Shown: in pieces, positions 18,633 to 27,501 of the stretch
How positions within the stretch are numbered: the stretch's first letter is position 1
How the letters are laid out: every line of letters begins with the position of its first letter
Assembly: GCA_022824005.1 (NCBI GenBank)
Contig: JAJEBG010000016.1
Location: 123,309 to 187,308, forward strand
Origin: Paracoccaceae bacterium
GTDB taxonomy: Bacteria > Pseudomonadota > Alphaproteobacteria > Rhodobacterales > Rhodobacteraceae
Direction: 5' to 3'
DNA length: 64,000 nucleotides
The notes under the pieces: generated by a model
Told to the model about the DNA's origin: nothing
Seen by the model: only the letters and a program-made list of their open reading frames with translations
The model's database searches: none
Made by a program: the position numbers and the translations under genes

Positions 18633-19977
18633 ATTTGGTGATCACCAACCGATTACGCATCGCCGCGTTCTAAAAATCGCCCTCCCCATCATGGTCGCCA
18701 ACGCGACTGTCCCGATCCTTGGGGCCGTTGATACGGGTGTCATCGGCCAACTCGGCGAGGCCGCGCCTATTGGCGCCGTGGGTATTGGGTCAATAATCCT
18801 GACAACCATATATTGGTTATTTGGTTTCTTACGAATGGGAATTTCCGGATTGAGTGCTCAAGCGCGGGGACAAAATGATTCGAAGGAGTTGTTCGCCTTG
18901 TTGATTCGCGGCCTTCTCATCGCCGCTTTTGCAGGCCTTGTTCTCATCGCTTTTCAAACACCGATATTTTGGCTGAGCTTTTGGGCTTCTCCCGCTTCAT
19001 CCAACGTCGAAACCTTGGCTTATGAATACACCTCCATTCGGATCTGGTCAGCTCCAGCGGCCATCGCTCTTTTTGCCATCACCGGCTGGTTCATCGCGCT
19101 TGAGAAGACCCGCTCAGTGCTTATTCTTCAAGTGACAACCAATGGAATCAACATTCTCCTTGATGTGATTTTTGTGCTGGTTCTGGACTTCGGCGTGGCG
19201 GGAGTTGCTTCGGCCACAGTGATCGCCGAAATTTGCGGACTGATTCTTGGCCTCTGGCTCTGCCGACGGGCATTGCAGGACACCGAATGGCCCGATTGGT
19301 TACGAATACTAGAGCGACAAAAATGGCGTCGGATGGCGACCGTCAATGCAGATATCTTCTTGCGCAATCTATTCATTGAAGTGGCCTTCGTTCTGTTTCT
19401 CTTTCTGGCCGCCGATTTTGGTGATCTCACCCTTGCCGCCAATCAAATACTCATCCAGTTTCTTCATATCACGGCTTTTGCATTAGACGGATTTGCTTTT
19501 GCCGCTGAAGCGTTGGTGGGGTTGTCGATTGGCGCTCGTCATCGCCATGAGTTGCGACGATCCGTTCTTATGACCGGTTTGTGGGGCAGTATAGCCACCG
19601 CAATATTGGTTTTGATTATGGCAAGTTTTGGCCTATTGGGGATAAAAATCCTCACCAATGCGAGTGATGTCAGAGCCGAAGCTCTCACTTTTCTTCCTTG
19701 GGTCATCATGGCTCCCATCTTCGGCGCGCCATCTTGGATGCTTGATGGAATTTTTGTCGGTGCCACTCGCACCCGGGAGATGCGCCAAAGCATGATGGTG
19801 TCTACTCTTGGCTTCGTGATTTCTACAGTCATTCTCATTCCCGTTTTTGGAAATCACGGACTTTGGGCAAGTCTGCTGATTTTTTTTGTGCTCCGAACTC
19901 TCACCCTCGCTTGGCGTTACCCGAGACTCGAAATGGACGCCGATATCAAGCCGGTCAGTTCATCAATCCAAGAATGA
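18625..19977 (+). CDS. MATE family efflux transporter (DinF-like)
   Basis: Cation-coupled multidrug/metabolite exporter of about 450 residues with around twelve membrane helices. The N-terminal signature LKIALPIMVANATVPILGAVDTGVIGQLG is characteristic of the DinF/NorM MATE families, and the PxxGxxDTxxxG element is intact. The frame runs back to 18538, but the MHEFGDHQPITHRRVLK start at 18625 fits the family N-terminus and overlaps the thioesterase stop by 8 nt. It converges with pyrD, leaving 32 nt between the stops. The substrate is unknown. Confidence 0.88.
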   Translation: MHEFGDHQPITHRRVLKIALPIMVANATVPILGAVDTGVIGQLGEAAPIGAVGIGSIILTTIYWLFGFLRMGISGLSAQARGQNDSKELFALLIRGLLIAAFAGLVLIAFQTPIFWLSFWASPASSNVETLAYEYTSIRIWSAPAAIALFAITGWFIALEKTRSVLILQVTTNGINILLDVIFVLVLDFGVAGVASATVIAEICGLILGLWLCRRALQDTEWPDWLRILERQKWRRMATVNADIFLRNLFIEVAFVLFLFLAADFGDLTLAANQILIQFLHITAFALDGFAFAAEALVGLSIGARHRHELRRSVLMTGLWGSIATAILVLIMASFGLLGIKILTNASDVRAEALTFLPWVIMAPIFGAPSWMLDGIFVGATRTREMRQSMMVSTLGFVISTVILIPVFGNHGLWASLLIFFVLRTLTLAWRYPRLEMDADIKPVSSSIQE

Positions 19978-20009
19978 CGAATGCCATCGACAAAAAGCCG
20001 TTTCGCGAC

Positions 20010-21188
20010 TCACCTCTTCAAACGCCAGCGGGCATTGTCCGACCCCACCGCTTCCATGACAGAATCAAAACCTTCTTGTTCGAGTCGTTTGTCCAATTCT
20101 GACAGAATTGTTGAAGTCTGAGAGAATCCACGAAACACTAGAGACGTATAAATTTGTAAAGCCGTGGCCCCCGCCTGAATTTTTTGAAACGCGTCCTCGC
20201 CCGTTTCGATTCCGCCCACACCGATAAGAGGTATTTTCCCTTCGGTCACTCGATATATTTCGCCAAGAGCGCGAGTCGACAAATCAAACAAGGGTCTCCC
20301 CGACAATCCACCTCTTTCATCACAGTGCTTTGATTTCAGTTGACAATTCAAAGACGGATGGAATCCATGGCCAAAATTGACCGCCATCGTGTTGGTGGCA
20401 ATGATCGCGTCAAACCCAGATTCAACAGCCACCTCCGCCGCCTCACGCAATTGTTCAATTGCCAAATCAGGCGCGAGTTTGACAAACAATTTTGGCCGAT
20501 GACGAAGTTCATCACGCGCCGATTTTGTTAAAGACATCAATGTCTTGAACTCTTGATTCTTTTGAAGATCTCGCAATCCTGGTGTATTGGGCGATGATAT
20601 GTTGACCGTCACAAAATCGACATATTCGCCGCACGACTGAATCACAGAGACATAATCCGCCATCTGATCGTCACTCTGCCTATTGGCTCCAACATTGAGT
20701 CCGATAATATTCTCATCTCGACGCGCTTTCAGACGTTTGGCGACAGATTTTGCCCCTTGGCTATTGAAGCCGAACCGATTGATGACAGCTTGGTCCTCGC
20801 TCAAACGAAACAATCGTGGCTTGGCGTTGCCAGTTTGTGGATTCGGTGTCACAGCCCCAACCTCAAGGAAGCCAAATCCCATGCGGGGAAGCACAGAAAG
20901 CAATTTGGCATCTTTGTCAAAACCAGCGGCGAGCCCCAGTGGATTCTTGAGTTCAAGCCCCGCCAATGAGACCTTCAAACGGGTCGATTCGACCGTCTTG
21001 GGTGGGAGAAGATATGCGCCCAAACGAAGCCCCGTCATCACCATATCTCGAGCCCTTTCAGGCTCACAGAGTTCCAGCAATCGAAGCACCAATGATTCGC
21101 TTTTTTTCATTTCAATTCGCTGCGACACTGTGTTTGGGTTTGAACTCGTTCTGTCAATTCCGATAATTCCATGAAGCCGTAAGGACAT
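20010..21188 (-). CDS. pyrD: Dihydroorotate dehydrogenase (quinone), class 2
   Basis: Fourth step of pyrimidine synthesis, oxidising dihydroorotate to orotate and passing electrons to quinone at the membrane. The N-terminal amphipathic extension of class 2 enzymes is present (LLELCEPERARDMVMTGLRLGAYLLP). FMN- and substrate-binding motifs are visible: PLGLAAGFDKDA, NRFGFNSQGA, and VNISSPNTPGLRDLQ with the catalytic Ser. A C-terminal VGGIETGEDAFQKIQAGATALQIYT loop binds phosphate. At 392 residues it is slightly long. An internal ATG at 21110 would give 366 residues, nearer the usual length, and neither start has a clear ribosome site. Confidence 0.94.
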   Translation of the reverse strand: MSLRLHGIIGIDRTSSNPNTVSQRIEMKKSESLVLRLLELCEPERARDMVMTGLRLGAYLLPPKTVESTRLKVSLAGLELKNPLGLAAGFDKDAKLLSVLPRMGFGFLEVGAVTPNPQTGNAKPRLFRLSEDQAVINRFGFNSQGAKSVAKRLKARRDENIIGLNVGANRQSDDQMADYVSVIQSCGEYVDFVTVNISSPNTPGLRDLQKNQEFKTLMSLTKSARDELRHRPKLFVKLAPDLAIEQLREAAEVAVESGFDAIIATNTMAVNFGHGFHPSLNCQLKSKHCDERGGLSGRPLFDLSTRALGEIYRVTEGKIPLIGVGGIETGEDAFQKIQAGATALQIYTSLVFRGFSQTSTILSELDKRLEQEGFDSVMEAVGSDNARWRLKR

Positions 21189-21509
21189 GTTAGGCGGGTG
21201 GACACTAAATTTGTCATGGTCCGCGTGAACCCTTACCGAAAATCCATGATGACTTTAACACCGTATCTTATCCAAACCATGACGGTTGGAAACCATTCGA
21301 ATTTTCTTTCTAGAACTAACCGTCCCTAAGGGATTCAATGGGTATGAAAAATATTTTTCCAAATCCACCGTCATCTCAACTTCATAGCAAGAGTCTCGGT
21401 ACACACATATCCTCTGACATTTTCAACCGAGCCTCCTGATTACCTATACCCATTCATTATCCCTTGTTGAACTTGACGATGGCCCTCAAATAGGTAGAGT
21501 TGGGGTGGT
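21189..21509. other. Intergenic stretch upstream of tRNA-Gly
   Basis: No gene is seen in these 321 nt, which separate divergent pyrD and tRNA-Gly. The right end holds a plausible sigma-70-type promoter for the tRNA: TTGACG at 21473-21478 and TAGAGT at 21495-21500, 16 nt apart. The rest is AT-rich with no strong dyads noticed. Confidence 0.45.
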
Positions 21510-21583
21510 GCGGGTGTAGCTCAATGGTAGAGCAGCAGCCTTCCAAGCTGAATACGTGGGTTCGATTCCCATCACCCGCTCCA
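21510..21583 (+). tRNA. tRNA-Gly (TCC)
   Basis: A full cloverleaf can be drawn. The acceptor stem is GCGGGTG/CACCCGC, the D-arm GCTC/GAGC, the anticodon loop CTTCCAA gives anticodon TCC, the T-arm GTGGG/CCCAT encloses TTCGATT, and CCA is encoded. The top anticodon-stem pair (27-43) is a G-A mismatch. An ABC exporter gene starts 30 nt downstream on the same strand. Confidence 0.96.
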
Positions 21584-21613
21584 TTTCACCCGGAGCCATA
21601 ACTAGGGTTCATT

Positions 21614-23419
21614 ATGACTGGACATCGGGTCAATGTAGCGCAGGGATCCGAAACTCAAGCTTCAAGGTTCAGGTTGAATACCTTTCAAAAAGTCGACTTG
21701 AAAAGTTTACTTCCCTTTGTCAAACCCTACGGTCGAAAAATGACCGCCGCCGCTGGCGTGTTATTTTTCACCGCTTCTCTCTCACTAACGATGCCAATTG
21801 TTGTCGGACAATTTGTCGATAATTTCGGGCAGAGAGATCCATTTAACCCCTCGGGACTATTTTTTATTTCGATGCTTGTTGCTGCTTTACTCGCCTTCGG
21901 CAGCGGGTTGCGTTATGCTCTTGTGACCTCAGTCGGTGAACGTGTCGTGGCCGATATCCGCAAGGCCGTCTTTGCCAAAGCTGTTTCACTCAGCCCCACA
22001 TATTACGAGCGAATGATGACCGGAGATGTGCTCTCACGCATCAATACCGACACGACGCTCGTTCTCACAGTCATCAGTTCGACCGTATCGGTGGCACTTC
22101 GCAACATGCTGATTTTTGTCGGGGGCTTGGCATTGATGATGTTGACAAGCGCCAAACTCACATCTTTGGCCTTGCTGGTCGTCCCCATCGTCATTGTGCC
22201 AACGCTCTTGCTAGGACGTCGGCTGCGCCGTGTCAGCCGAGATAATCAAGACTTGGTGGCAGAAAGCTCCGCTAATGCCTCTGAAATTTTGTTGTCTCTC
22301 CAGACCGTTCAAGCCAACACCCAAGAGTCGCAAAGTCAGCGCAAGTTTAATGACGTCGTTGAAAGGTCATTCACTTCTGCCATTGAACGGATTCGTATCC
22401 GGGCCACGATGACGGTTCTTATCATTCTTCTTACATTCTGCGGAATTGTCGCTGTTGTTTGGAGTGGAACGCTGGATGTCCAAAGAGGCCAGATGTCAGC
22501 AGGCGATCTCACACAATTTGTCATTTTCTCGGTCATGGTGGCCGGATCTGTCGCGGCTCTTTCTGAAGTGTGGGGAGAACTTGTTCGAGCTTCTGGAGCC
22601 ACCGAACGTTTGGTGATGATTCTAAATGCAGAAGATACCATTATCGAACCGGTTCAGCCGGCTTTTCTCTCGCCGATTGACTCCTCATCTGTCAGGTTTG
22701 AGAGCGTGACGTTTCAATACCCCATGCGACCTGAAATCAGCGCCTTGACCGATGTTTCCTTTTCGGTTCGCAACGGTGAAACCGTGGCAATTGTTGGCCC
22801 GTCCGGTTCAGGCAAATCGACGATATTCCAGCTTCTGCTTAGGTTCTTTGATCCGCAATCGGGACAGATCCTCATCAACAATGTGAATATCCGACAGTTG
22901 TGCTTGAGGGAATTTCGCAAGAATATCGCACTCGTTCCACAAGACCCAGCGATCTTTGCTGACTCGGCTCGCGCCAATATCCGTTTCGGACGACAAGAAG
23001 CCACAAATGCGGAAGTCGAGGCTGCTGCTTCCTTCGCCGCTATTCATGACTTTCTGATATCACTTCCTGATGGCTATGACAGTGAAGTGGGTGAACGCGG
23101 CATCATGTTATCTGGAGGGCAAAAGCAGCGCCTAGCCATCGCCCGCGCCATCTTGAGGTCAGCCCCTTTGCTATTGCTTGATGAAGCCACCTCCTCTCTT
23201 GATTCAGAGAGCGAAAAAGATGTGCAAACGGCCATCGAAGTTATGGCTCAAAATCGAACCACACTGATCATCGCCCATCGTCTATCAACGGTGCAAAATG
23301 CGGACCGAATCCTCGTCTTTGACGAAGGGAAAATTGTCGCCGAGGGCCGCCACGAAGACTTAATCCGAAAGGAGGGAGTCTATTCCCGGTTGGCAGAATT
23401 GCAGTTTGTTGAGTCCTAA
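21614..23419 (+). CDS. ABC transporter, fused membrane and ATPase half-exporter (MsbA-like)
   Basis: Half-size exporter of 601 residues. An N-terminal six-helix membrane domain (about 40-330) is followed by a nucleotide-binding domain with Walker A GPSGSGKST, Q-loop LVPQDPAIFADSARANIRFG, signature LSGGQKQR, Walker B LLLLDEATSSLD and switch IIAHRLSTV. It probably works as a homodimer that flips lipids or exports peptides or drugs; the substrate cannot be told. The ATG lies 30 nt after the tRNA-Gly CCA end with no room for a strong separate promoter, so read-through transcription from the tRNA is likely. Confidence 0.9.
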   Translation: MTGHRVNVAQGSETQASRFRLNTFQKVDLKSLLPFVKPYGRKMTAAAGVLFFTASLSLTMPIVVGQFVDNFGQRDPFNPSGLFFISMLVAALLAFGSGLRYALVTSVGERVVADIRKAVFAKAVSLSPTYYERMMTGDVLSRINTDTTLVLTVISSTVSVALRNMLIFVGGLALMMLTSAKLTSLALLVVPIVIVPTLLLGRRLRRVSRDNQDLVAESSANASEILLSLQTVQANTQESQSQRKFNDVVERSFTSAIERIRIRATMTVLIILLTFCGIVAVVWSGTLDVQRGQMSAGDLTQFVIFSVMVAGSVAALSEVWGELVRASGATERLVMILNAEDTIIEPVQPAFLSPIDSSSVRFESVTFQYPMRPEISALTDVSFSVRNGETVAIVGPSGSGKSTIFQLLLRFFDPQSGQILINNVNIRQLCLREFRKNIALVPQDPAIFADSARANIRFGRQEATNAEVEAAASFAAIHDFLISLPDGYDSEVGERGIMLSGGQKQRLAIARAILRSAPLLLLDEATSSLDSESEKDVQTAIEVMAQNRTTLIIAHRLSTVQNADRILVFDEGKIVAEGRHEDLIRKEGVYSRLAELQFVES

Positions 23420-23505
23420 ATTCTCAATTTAGAAGTGCGGCAAGACTTGTTTTTTTGACTGATCTTCTTCATTCTGTCGAGTGCCAAGAAGCGAGGAGGA
23501 CGATC

Positions 23506-25407
23506 ATGGAAACGCCAAACACTCTTGACGACAAGATTGCGCTTGAAAATGAAATGAGTTGGGATGAGCGCGATATTCCAAAGACGATTTACGGCTTGTT
23601 GAGCCTGCGCAAAAAAGAACATGGTGACCGGTCGGCAATCTCTTTTCAACTCCTTTCTGACCCCGAGTCAAAGGCTGAAACACTTTCTTGGGCGGAATTG
23701 CACGGGCGGGTCACGCAAGCGGCTAATCTTTTTCATTCTATGGGAATTGGAAAGAATGATGTGGTGGCTTTTCTCCTTCCTAACTCCACTGAAACGGTTG
23801 TGACTCTTTTGGGGGCGGCCATCGCGGGTGTCGTCAATCCGATCAATCCATTACTTGATGCCGAGCAAATTGGCGGGATATTGAAAACCTCAAATGCCAA
23901 AATTCTTGTCACCTTAAAACCCTTTCCCAAGACGGAAATCCCACAACTTGCGGCGCGTTCGGTGGCGGCTATGGCACCCAATGTTGAGCATATCCTTGAG
24001 GTTGACTTGTGTCGCTACCTCTCGCCACCAAAGTCTTGGATGGCAGCCATGCTTCGCCCAAAAAACCCGGCAAAACACAATGCCAAAGTTTCCGACTTCC
24101 ATGCCTCGGTTCGCTCACAACCGGCCGATCAACTGATCTTTGAGGATGGTGGGGAGGATCGAATTGTGGGCCTTTTTCATACCGGTGGAACGACGGGAAT
24201 TCCAAAACTTGCCCAACATACCAATGCTGGTATCGTCTTTAACGGTTGGGCCGCCGAAACTGTCGGACTGAAGGTTGATGAGACTGTCCTCTGCCCATTG
24301 CCGCTCTTTCATGTGTTTGCCGCTTACCCGGCTCTGATGTCAACGGTGGCATCGGGAGGACATATCATTTTCCCCACTCCAGCCGGTTATCGAGGTGATG
24401 GTGTGTTCGATAATTTTTGGAAATTGGTGGAGCGCTGGCAAGCGACATTTGTTTTGATCGTTCCGACCGCAATCTCCGCCTTGATGCAGCGGCCCATTGA
24501 CGCAGATATCTCTTCCCTGAAGGCCGCCGTTTGTGGTTCTGCCACCTTACCCATGGGACTCTATAAAAAATTTGAAGACGCCGTTGGGATCAAGATTCTT
24601 GAAGGATATGGGCTGACTGAGGCGACTTGTTTGGTGTCCATAAATCCGCTCAATGGTGAGAGAAAAATTGGTTCAGTCGGACTTCCGGTTCCCTATGCTC
24701 AAGTCCGCGTTTTGGAATGTGACAAAGACGGAAATCTTGTTCGAGAATGTCAAACTGGCGAAGGCGGAGAAATCTGCATTTCTGGACCGGGTGTCCTTGC
24801 CGGTTCGACCTATCTTGACCCAAGTCGCAATGAGGGGTTGTTTGTGGAAAACGATTGGCTGAGAACAGGTGATCTTGGATATTTAGATGACGATGGCTAT
24901 CTCACAATTACGGGGCGAGCCAAAGATCTGATCATTCGAGGGGGCCAAAATGTCGATCCCGCATGGATTGAGGATCCCTTGGCCAGTCACGAGGCCGTCG
25001 CCTTTGTAGGAGCGGTGGGTCAGCCTGACCCTGCGATGGGCGAATTACCCTGTGCCTACGTCGAACTCGTCGGTGGCGTGAGTTTGGAGTCCGCCGAATT
25101 GGCGGCCTTTGCTGACCAGAAGATTGAGAACCGTTTGGCAAAACCGGAACATATCGAAATTGTCGACGAATTGCCGAAGACCGCGGTTGGAAAAGTCTTT
25201 AAACCCGATTTACGTAAACGTGCCATCAAACGGGTACTCAACCATCGAATGCAATCAGAGAATCTGCCCTCTACGGTGACGGATGTTCATGAAATTGCCA
25301 ATGTCGGTTTGTCCGCCATCATTGCGAACACACCTCAATCTGAGAAAGAAAGGGTTGAGCAGATTCTCGATGAATATGGCGTTAATTGGCAGTGGAGTGA
25401 TCAATAA
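23506..25407 (+). CDS. AMP-dependent acyl-CoA synthetase, long form
   Basis: ANL-superfamily acid:CoA ligase of 633 residues, about 90 longer than the first synthetase in this window. Motifs are FHTGGTTGIPKLAQHT (A3), EGYGLTEATC (A5), RTGDLGYLDDDGYLTITGRAKDLI (A7/A8) and PKTAVGKVFKPDLR with the catalytic lysine (A10). A 40-50-residue tail after the lysine motif is unusual. The frame opens at TTG 23455, but ATG 23506 has a strong GCGAGGAGG six bases before it. The stop is one base from the 3' end of tRNA-Thr on the other strand. Confidence 0.87.
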   Translation: METPNTLDDKIALENEMSWDERDIPKTIYGLLSLRKKEHGDRSAISFQLLSDPESKAETLSWAELHGRVTQAANLFHSMGIGKNDVVAFLLPNSTETVVTLLGAAIAGVVNPINPLLDAEQIGGILKTSNAKILVTLKPFPKTEIPQLAARSVAAMAPNVEHILEVDLCRYLSPPKSWMAAMLRPKNPAKHNAKVSDFHASVRSQPADQLIFEDGGEDRIVGLFHTGGTTGIPKLAQHTNAGIVFNGWAAETVGLKVDETVLCPLPLFHVFAAYPALMSTVASGGHIIFPTPAGYRGDGVFDNFWKLVERWQATFVLIVPTAISALMQRPIDADISSLKAAVCGSATLPMGLYKKFEDAVGIKILEGYGLTEATCLVSINPLNGERKIGSVGLPVPYAQVRVLECDKDGNLVRECQTGEGGEICISGPGVLAGSTYLDPSRNEGLFVENDWLRTGDLGYLDDDGYLTITGRAKDLIIRGGQNVDPAWIEDPLASHEAVAFVGAVGQPDPAMGELPCAYVELVGGVSLESAELAAFADQKIENRLAKPEHIEIVDELPKTAVGKVFKPDLRKRAIKRVLNHRMQSENLPSTVTDVHEIANVGLSAIIANTPQSEKERVEQILDEYGVNWQWSDQ

Positions 25408-25408
25408 A

Positions 25409-25483
25409 TGGTGCCGCAGGGGAGGATTGAACTCCCGACCTCACCCTTACCAAGGGTGCGCTCTACCACTGAGCTACTGCGGC
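25409..25483 (-). tRNA. tRNA-Thr (GGT)
   Basis: On the minus strand the acceptor stem is GCCGCAG/CTGCGGC, the D-arm GCTC/GAGC, and the anticodon arm CACCC-TTGGTAA-GGGTG gives anticodon GGT. The T-arm GGGAG/CTCCC encloses TTCAATC, with discriminator A and encoded CCA. Its 3' end is a single base from the stop codon of the convergent acyl-CoA synthetase gene. Confidence 0.97.
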
Positions 25484-25587
25484 CTGTGGTCATCCCTAAG
25501 CCGATATTGACCAAAAAAACAAGGTGCAATGATTGGCTTTATTGTGTCTCAAACCTCAAATCGGGGCCGCCGGCGTGGCCCTCGAGG

Positions 25588-27387
25588 TCAAGCGCCGCTG
25601 GCGGAATGGGAAGCCAACACATAAGTTCCTGGTGCCGCGCCCAAAGAGGGTGTTTTGCCGCCCGTCATTGCCGATGAATCTATCATGGCTCCCGACCGTC
25701 GAGCCAACCAATCACCCCACAGTCGCCACCATGAGCCTTCATTGAAAGTCGCGTTGGCCTGCCATTGAGAAGCTGTTCGTGCCAGTTTGTCTGCCGTGTA
25801 ATAACCATAACGATCACGCGATGGAGGGTTGACGATTCCAGCAATATGACCCGATTGCGAGAGAACGAATGTCTTGTCTCGGCTGGCCATGGACACGATG
25901 CCCCGATAGGAACCCGGCCAGTTGGCAATATGGTCCGTCTCGCAGGCTATGGCAAACAGGGGATGACGAACATCCCGCAAGGTGACTTTTTCACCCAATA
26001 GATCAAACCCTTGTGTCGCGAATTCATTCCGTTGACATAAGCGACGCAGATACTCAACCGTCATTCGCGCCGGCAAATTGGTTGAATCACCGTTCCAGTA
26101 AAGAAGATCAAAGGCAGGTGGTGCCTCTCCCATTAAGTATAGTCGAACGGCCGGTGCGTAGACCAGATCGTTGGCGCGCATGAACGAGAATGTCCGTGAC
26201 ATAAAAAGGGACGGAAGATACCCGCGCCTCTCCACTTCACTCTCAATGCCGGCAAGAAAATCGTTCTCAACAAAGACTGAAAGTTCACCGAGTTCGGTAA
26301 AATCCGTGAGAGTCGTAAAGAAAGTGGCCGAGCGGACGGATTGATTTCGAGTTCGGCTCATATAAGCCAAGACCAAGGCAAGTAGAGTTCCGCCAATACA
26401 GTAACCCACCACATTGACTTTGTTTTCTTCGGTAATTTTCTTGACCTCATTGATAGCGGTCAAACATCCGTCACTGGCATAGGCATCCATCCCAATATCT
26501 CGATGTCGCTCGGTCGGATTCACCCAACTCATAATAAAGACGGTGAATCCCCTGTTGACCAACCACCCAATGAGACTGTTTTCAGGTTTGAGGTCTAAAA
26601 TGTAGTATTTGTTGATCCACGGTGGTACAATTAATAAGGGAATTCGATGCACTTTTTCGGTCGTGGGGCTGAATTGAATCAGTTCAAAAAGTTCATTTCG
26701 GTAAACAACATCACCTTGGCTTGTTGCCAAATTGTCACCGACTGAAAACGCGTCCCTATCGGCGAGAGTGACCAGTAACTCACCATCGTTGTGTTCCAAA
26801 TCCCGCACCAGATTCTCAAGTCCTCGCACCAGCGATTCACCACCGGTCGAGGCCGCCCGCTCCAAAGCTTCAGGGTTGGTCGCAAGAAAATTCGCCGGAC
26901 TCATCATCTCAACAATCTGGCCCGAAAAAAATGCCAATCTTTGCCGCTGTGCGTCATCAAGACCATCGATGTCAGTCAACGCCCGACGAACCGCGGCGGC
27001 ATTGGTCTCGTACTGTTCTTTAACCAGTTTGAACAAGGGATTCGTTTTCCAAAAATCGCCGCCGAGTGACGTCGAATGTGGCGAATTTTTGCTCGCATGT
27101 TGCGTCTCCGAGGCTAGGAACATGGACTCTTTCAAGCGAATCCAGTTCTGCAGTGATTCTCCCCAATAGCTGACCTGCAACTCAAATAGGCGAGCTGGAT
27201 TGTTTATGGAGTCTTGCATAATTGACGTCAGCGTATCGCTAAAAAACTCGTGACCCGGGCCAAGAGTGGCCGGATTGGAAGGTTTTTTTTGGGCAAGGAC
27301 GTTGAGAAATCTCTGGTTGAGCTCCTCCAGTTTTTCAAGATTTTCCTTGAGTTTCCTGGAGTCAATCGTCGGAGTTGGCTCTGTCAC
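25588..27387 (-). CDS. phaC: Class I poly(3-hydroxyalkanoate) synthase
   Basis: Polymerises 3-hydroxyacyl-CoA (mainly 3-hydroxybutyryl-CoA) into PHA granules. The protein has about 599 residues, the class I size, with an N-terminal PhaC_N domain and an alpha/beta-hydrolase core. The lipase-like box VGYCIGGTL carries the catalytic Cys. The catalytic Asp lies in IACETDHIANW and the His in LSQSGHIAGIVNPP. The open frame begins with TTG 27408, but GTG 27387 has GAAGGGG seven bases upstream and is the better start. It is divergent from phaZ with a 114-nt shared control region. No phasin or phaA/phaB is nearby. Confidence 0.95.
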   Translation of the reverse strand: MTEPTPTIDSRKLKENLEKLEELNQRFLNVLAQKKPSNPATLGPGHEFFSDTLTSIMQDSINNPARLFELQVSYWGESLQNWIRLKESMFLASETQHASKNSPHSTSLGGDFWKTNPLFKLVKEQYETNAAAVRRALTDIDGLDDAQRQRLAFFSGQIVEMMSPANFLATNPEALERAASTGGESLVRGLENLVRDLEHNDGELLVTLADRDAFSVGDNLATSQGDVVYRNELFELIQFSPTTEKVHRIPLLIVPPWINKYYILDLKPENSLIGWLVNRGFTVFIMSWVNPTERHRDIGMDAYASDGCLTAINEVKKITEENKVNVVGYCIGGTLLALVLAYMSRTRNQSVRSATFFTTLTDFTELGELSVFVENDFLAGIESEVERRGYLPSLFMSRTFSFMRANDLVYAPAVRLYLMGEAPPAFDLLYWNGDSTNLPARMTVEYLRRLCQRNEFATQGFDLLGEKVTLRDVRHPLFAIACETDHIANWPGSYRGIVSMASRDKTFVLSQSGHIAGIVNPPSRDRYGYYTADKLARTASQWQANATFNEGSWWRLWGDWLARRSGAMIDSSAMTGGKTPSLGAAPGTYVLASHSASGA

Positions 27388-27415
27388 ATCGCACCCCTTC
27401 GTGATCAATTGGCCT

Positions 27416-27429
27416 TGACCAATCGGTCA
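27416..27429. promoter_or_regulatory. Inverted repeat between phaC and phaZ
   Basis: TGACC-aatc-GGTCA is a perfect 5-4-5 dyad in the middle of the shared phaC/phaZ upstream region. It could bind a PhaR-like or other dimeric regulator that controls both directions. There is no direct evidence for the protein involved. Confidence 0.3.
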
Positions 27430-27448
27430 CGGCTCTTTTGTCCCATCC

Positions 27449-27478
27449 TTGCATTCTATTAATGGGAAAAGTTATATT
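27449..27478 (+). promoter_or_regulatory. Putative phaZ promoter
   Basis: TTGCAT (27449-27454) and TATATT (27473-27478) are 18 nt apart. This would start transcription near 27486, about 15 nt before the phaZ ATG. The match is fair for a housekeeping sigma factor but untested. Confidence 0.4.
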
Positions 27479-27501
27479 GGCAAGTCTTTTATGGAGTCAA
27501 A

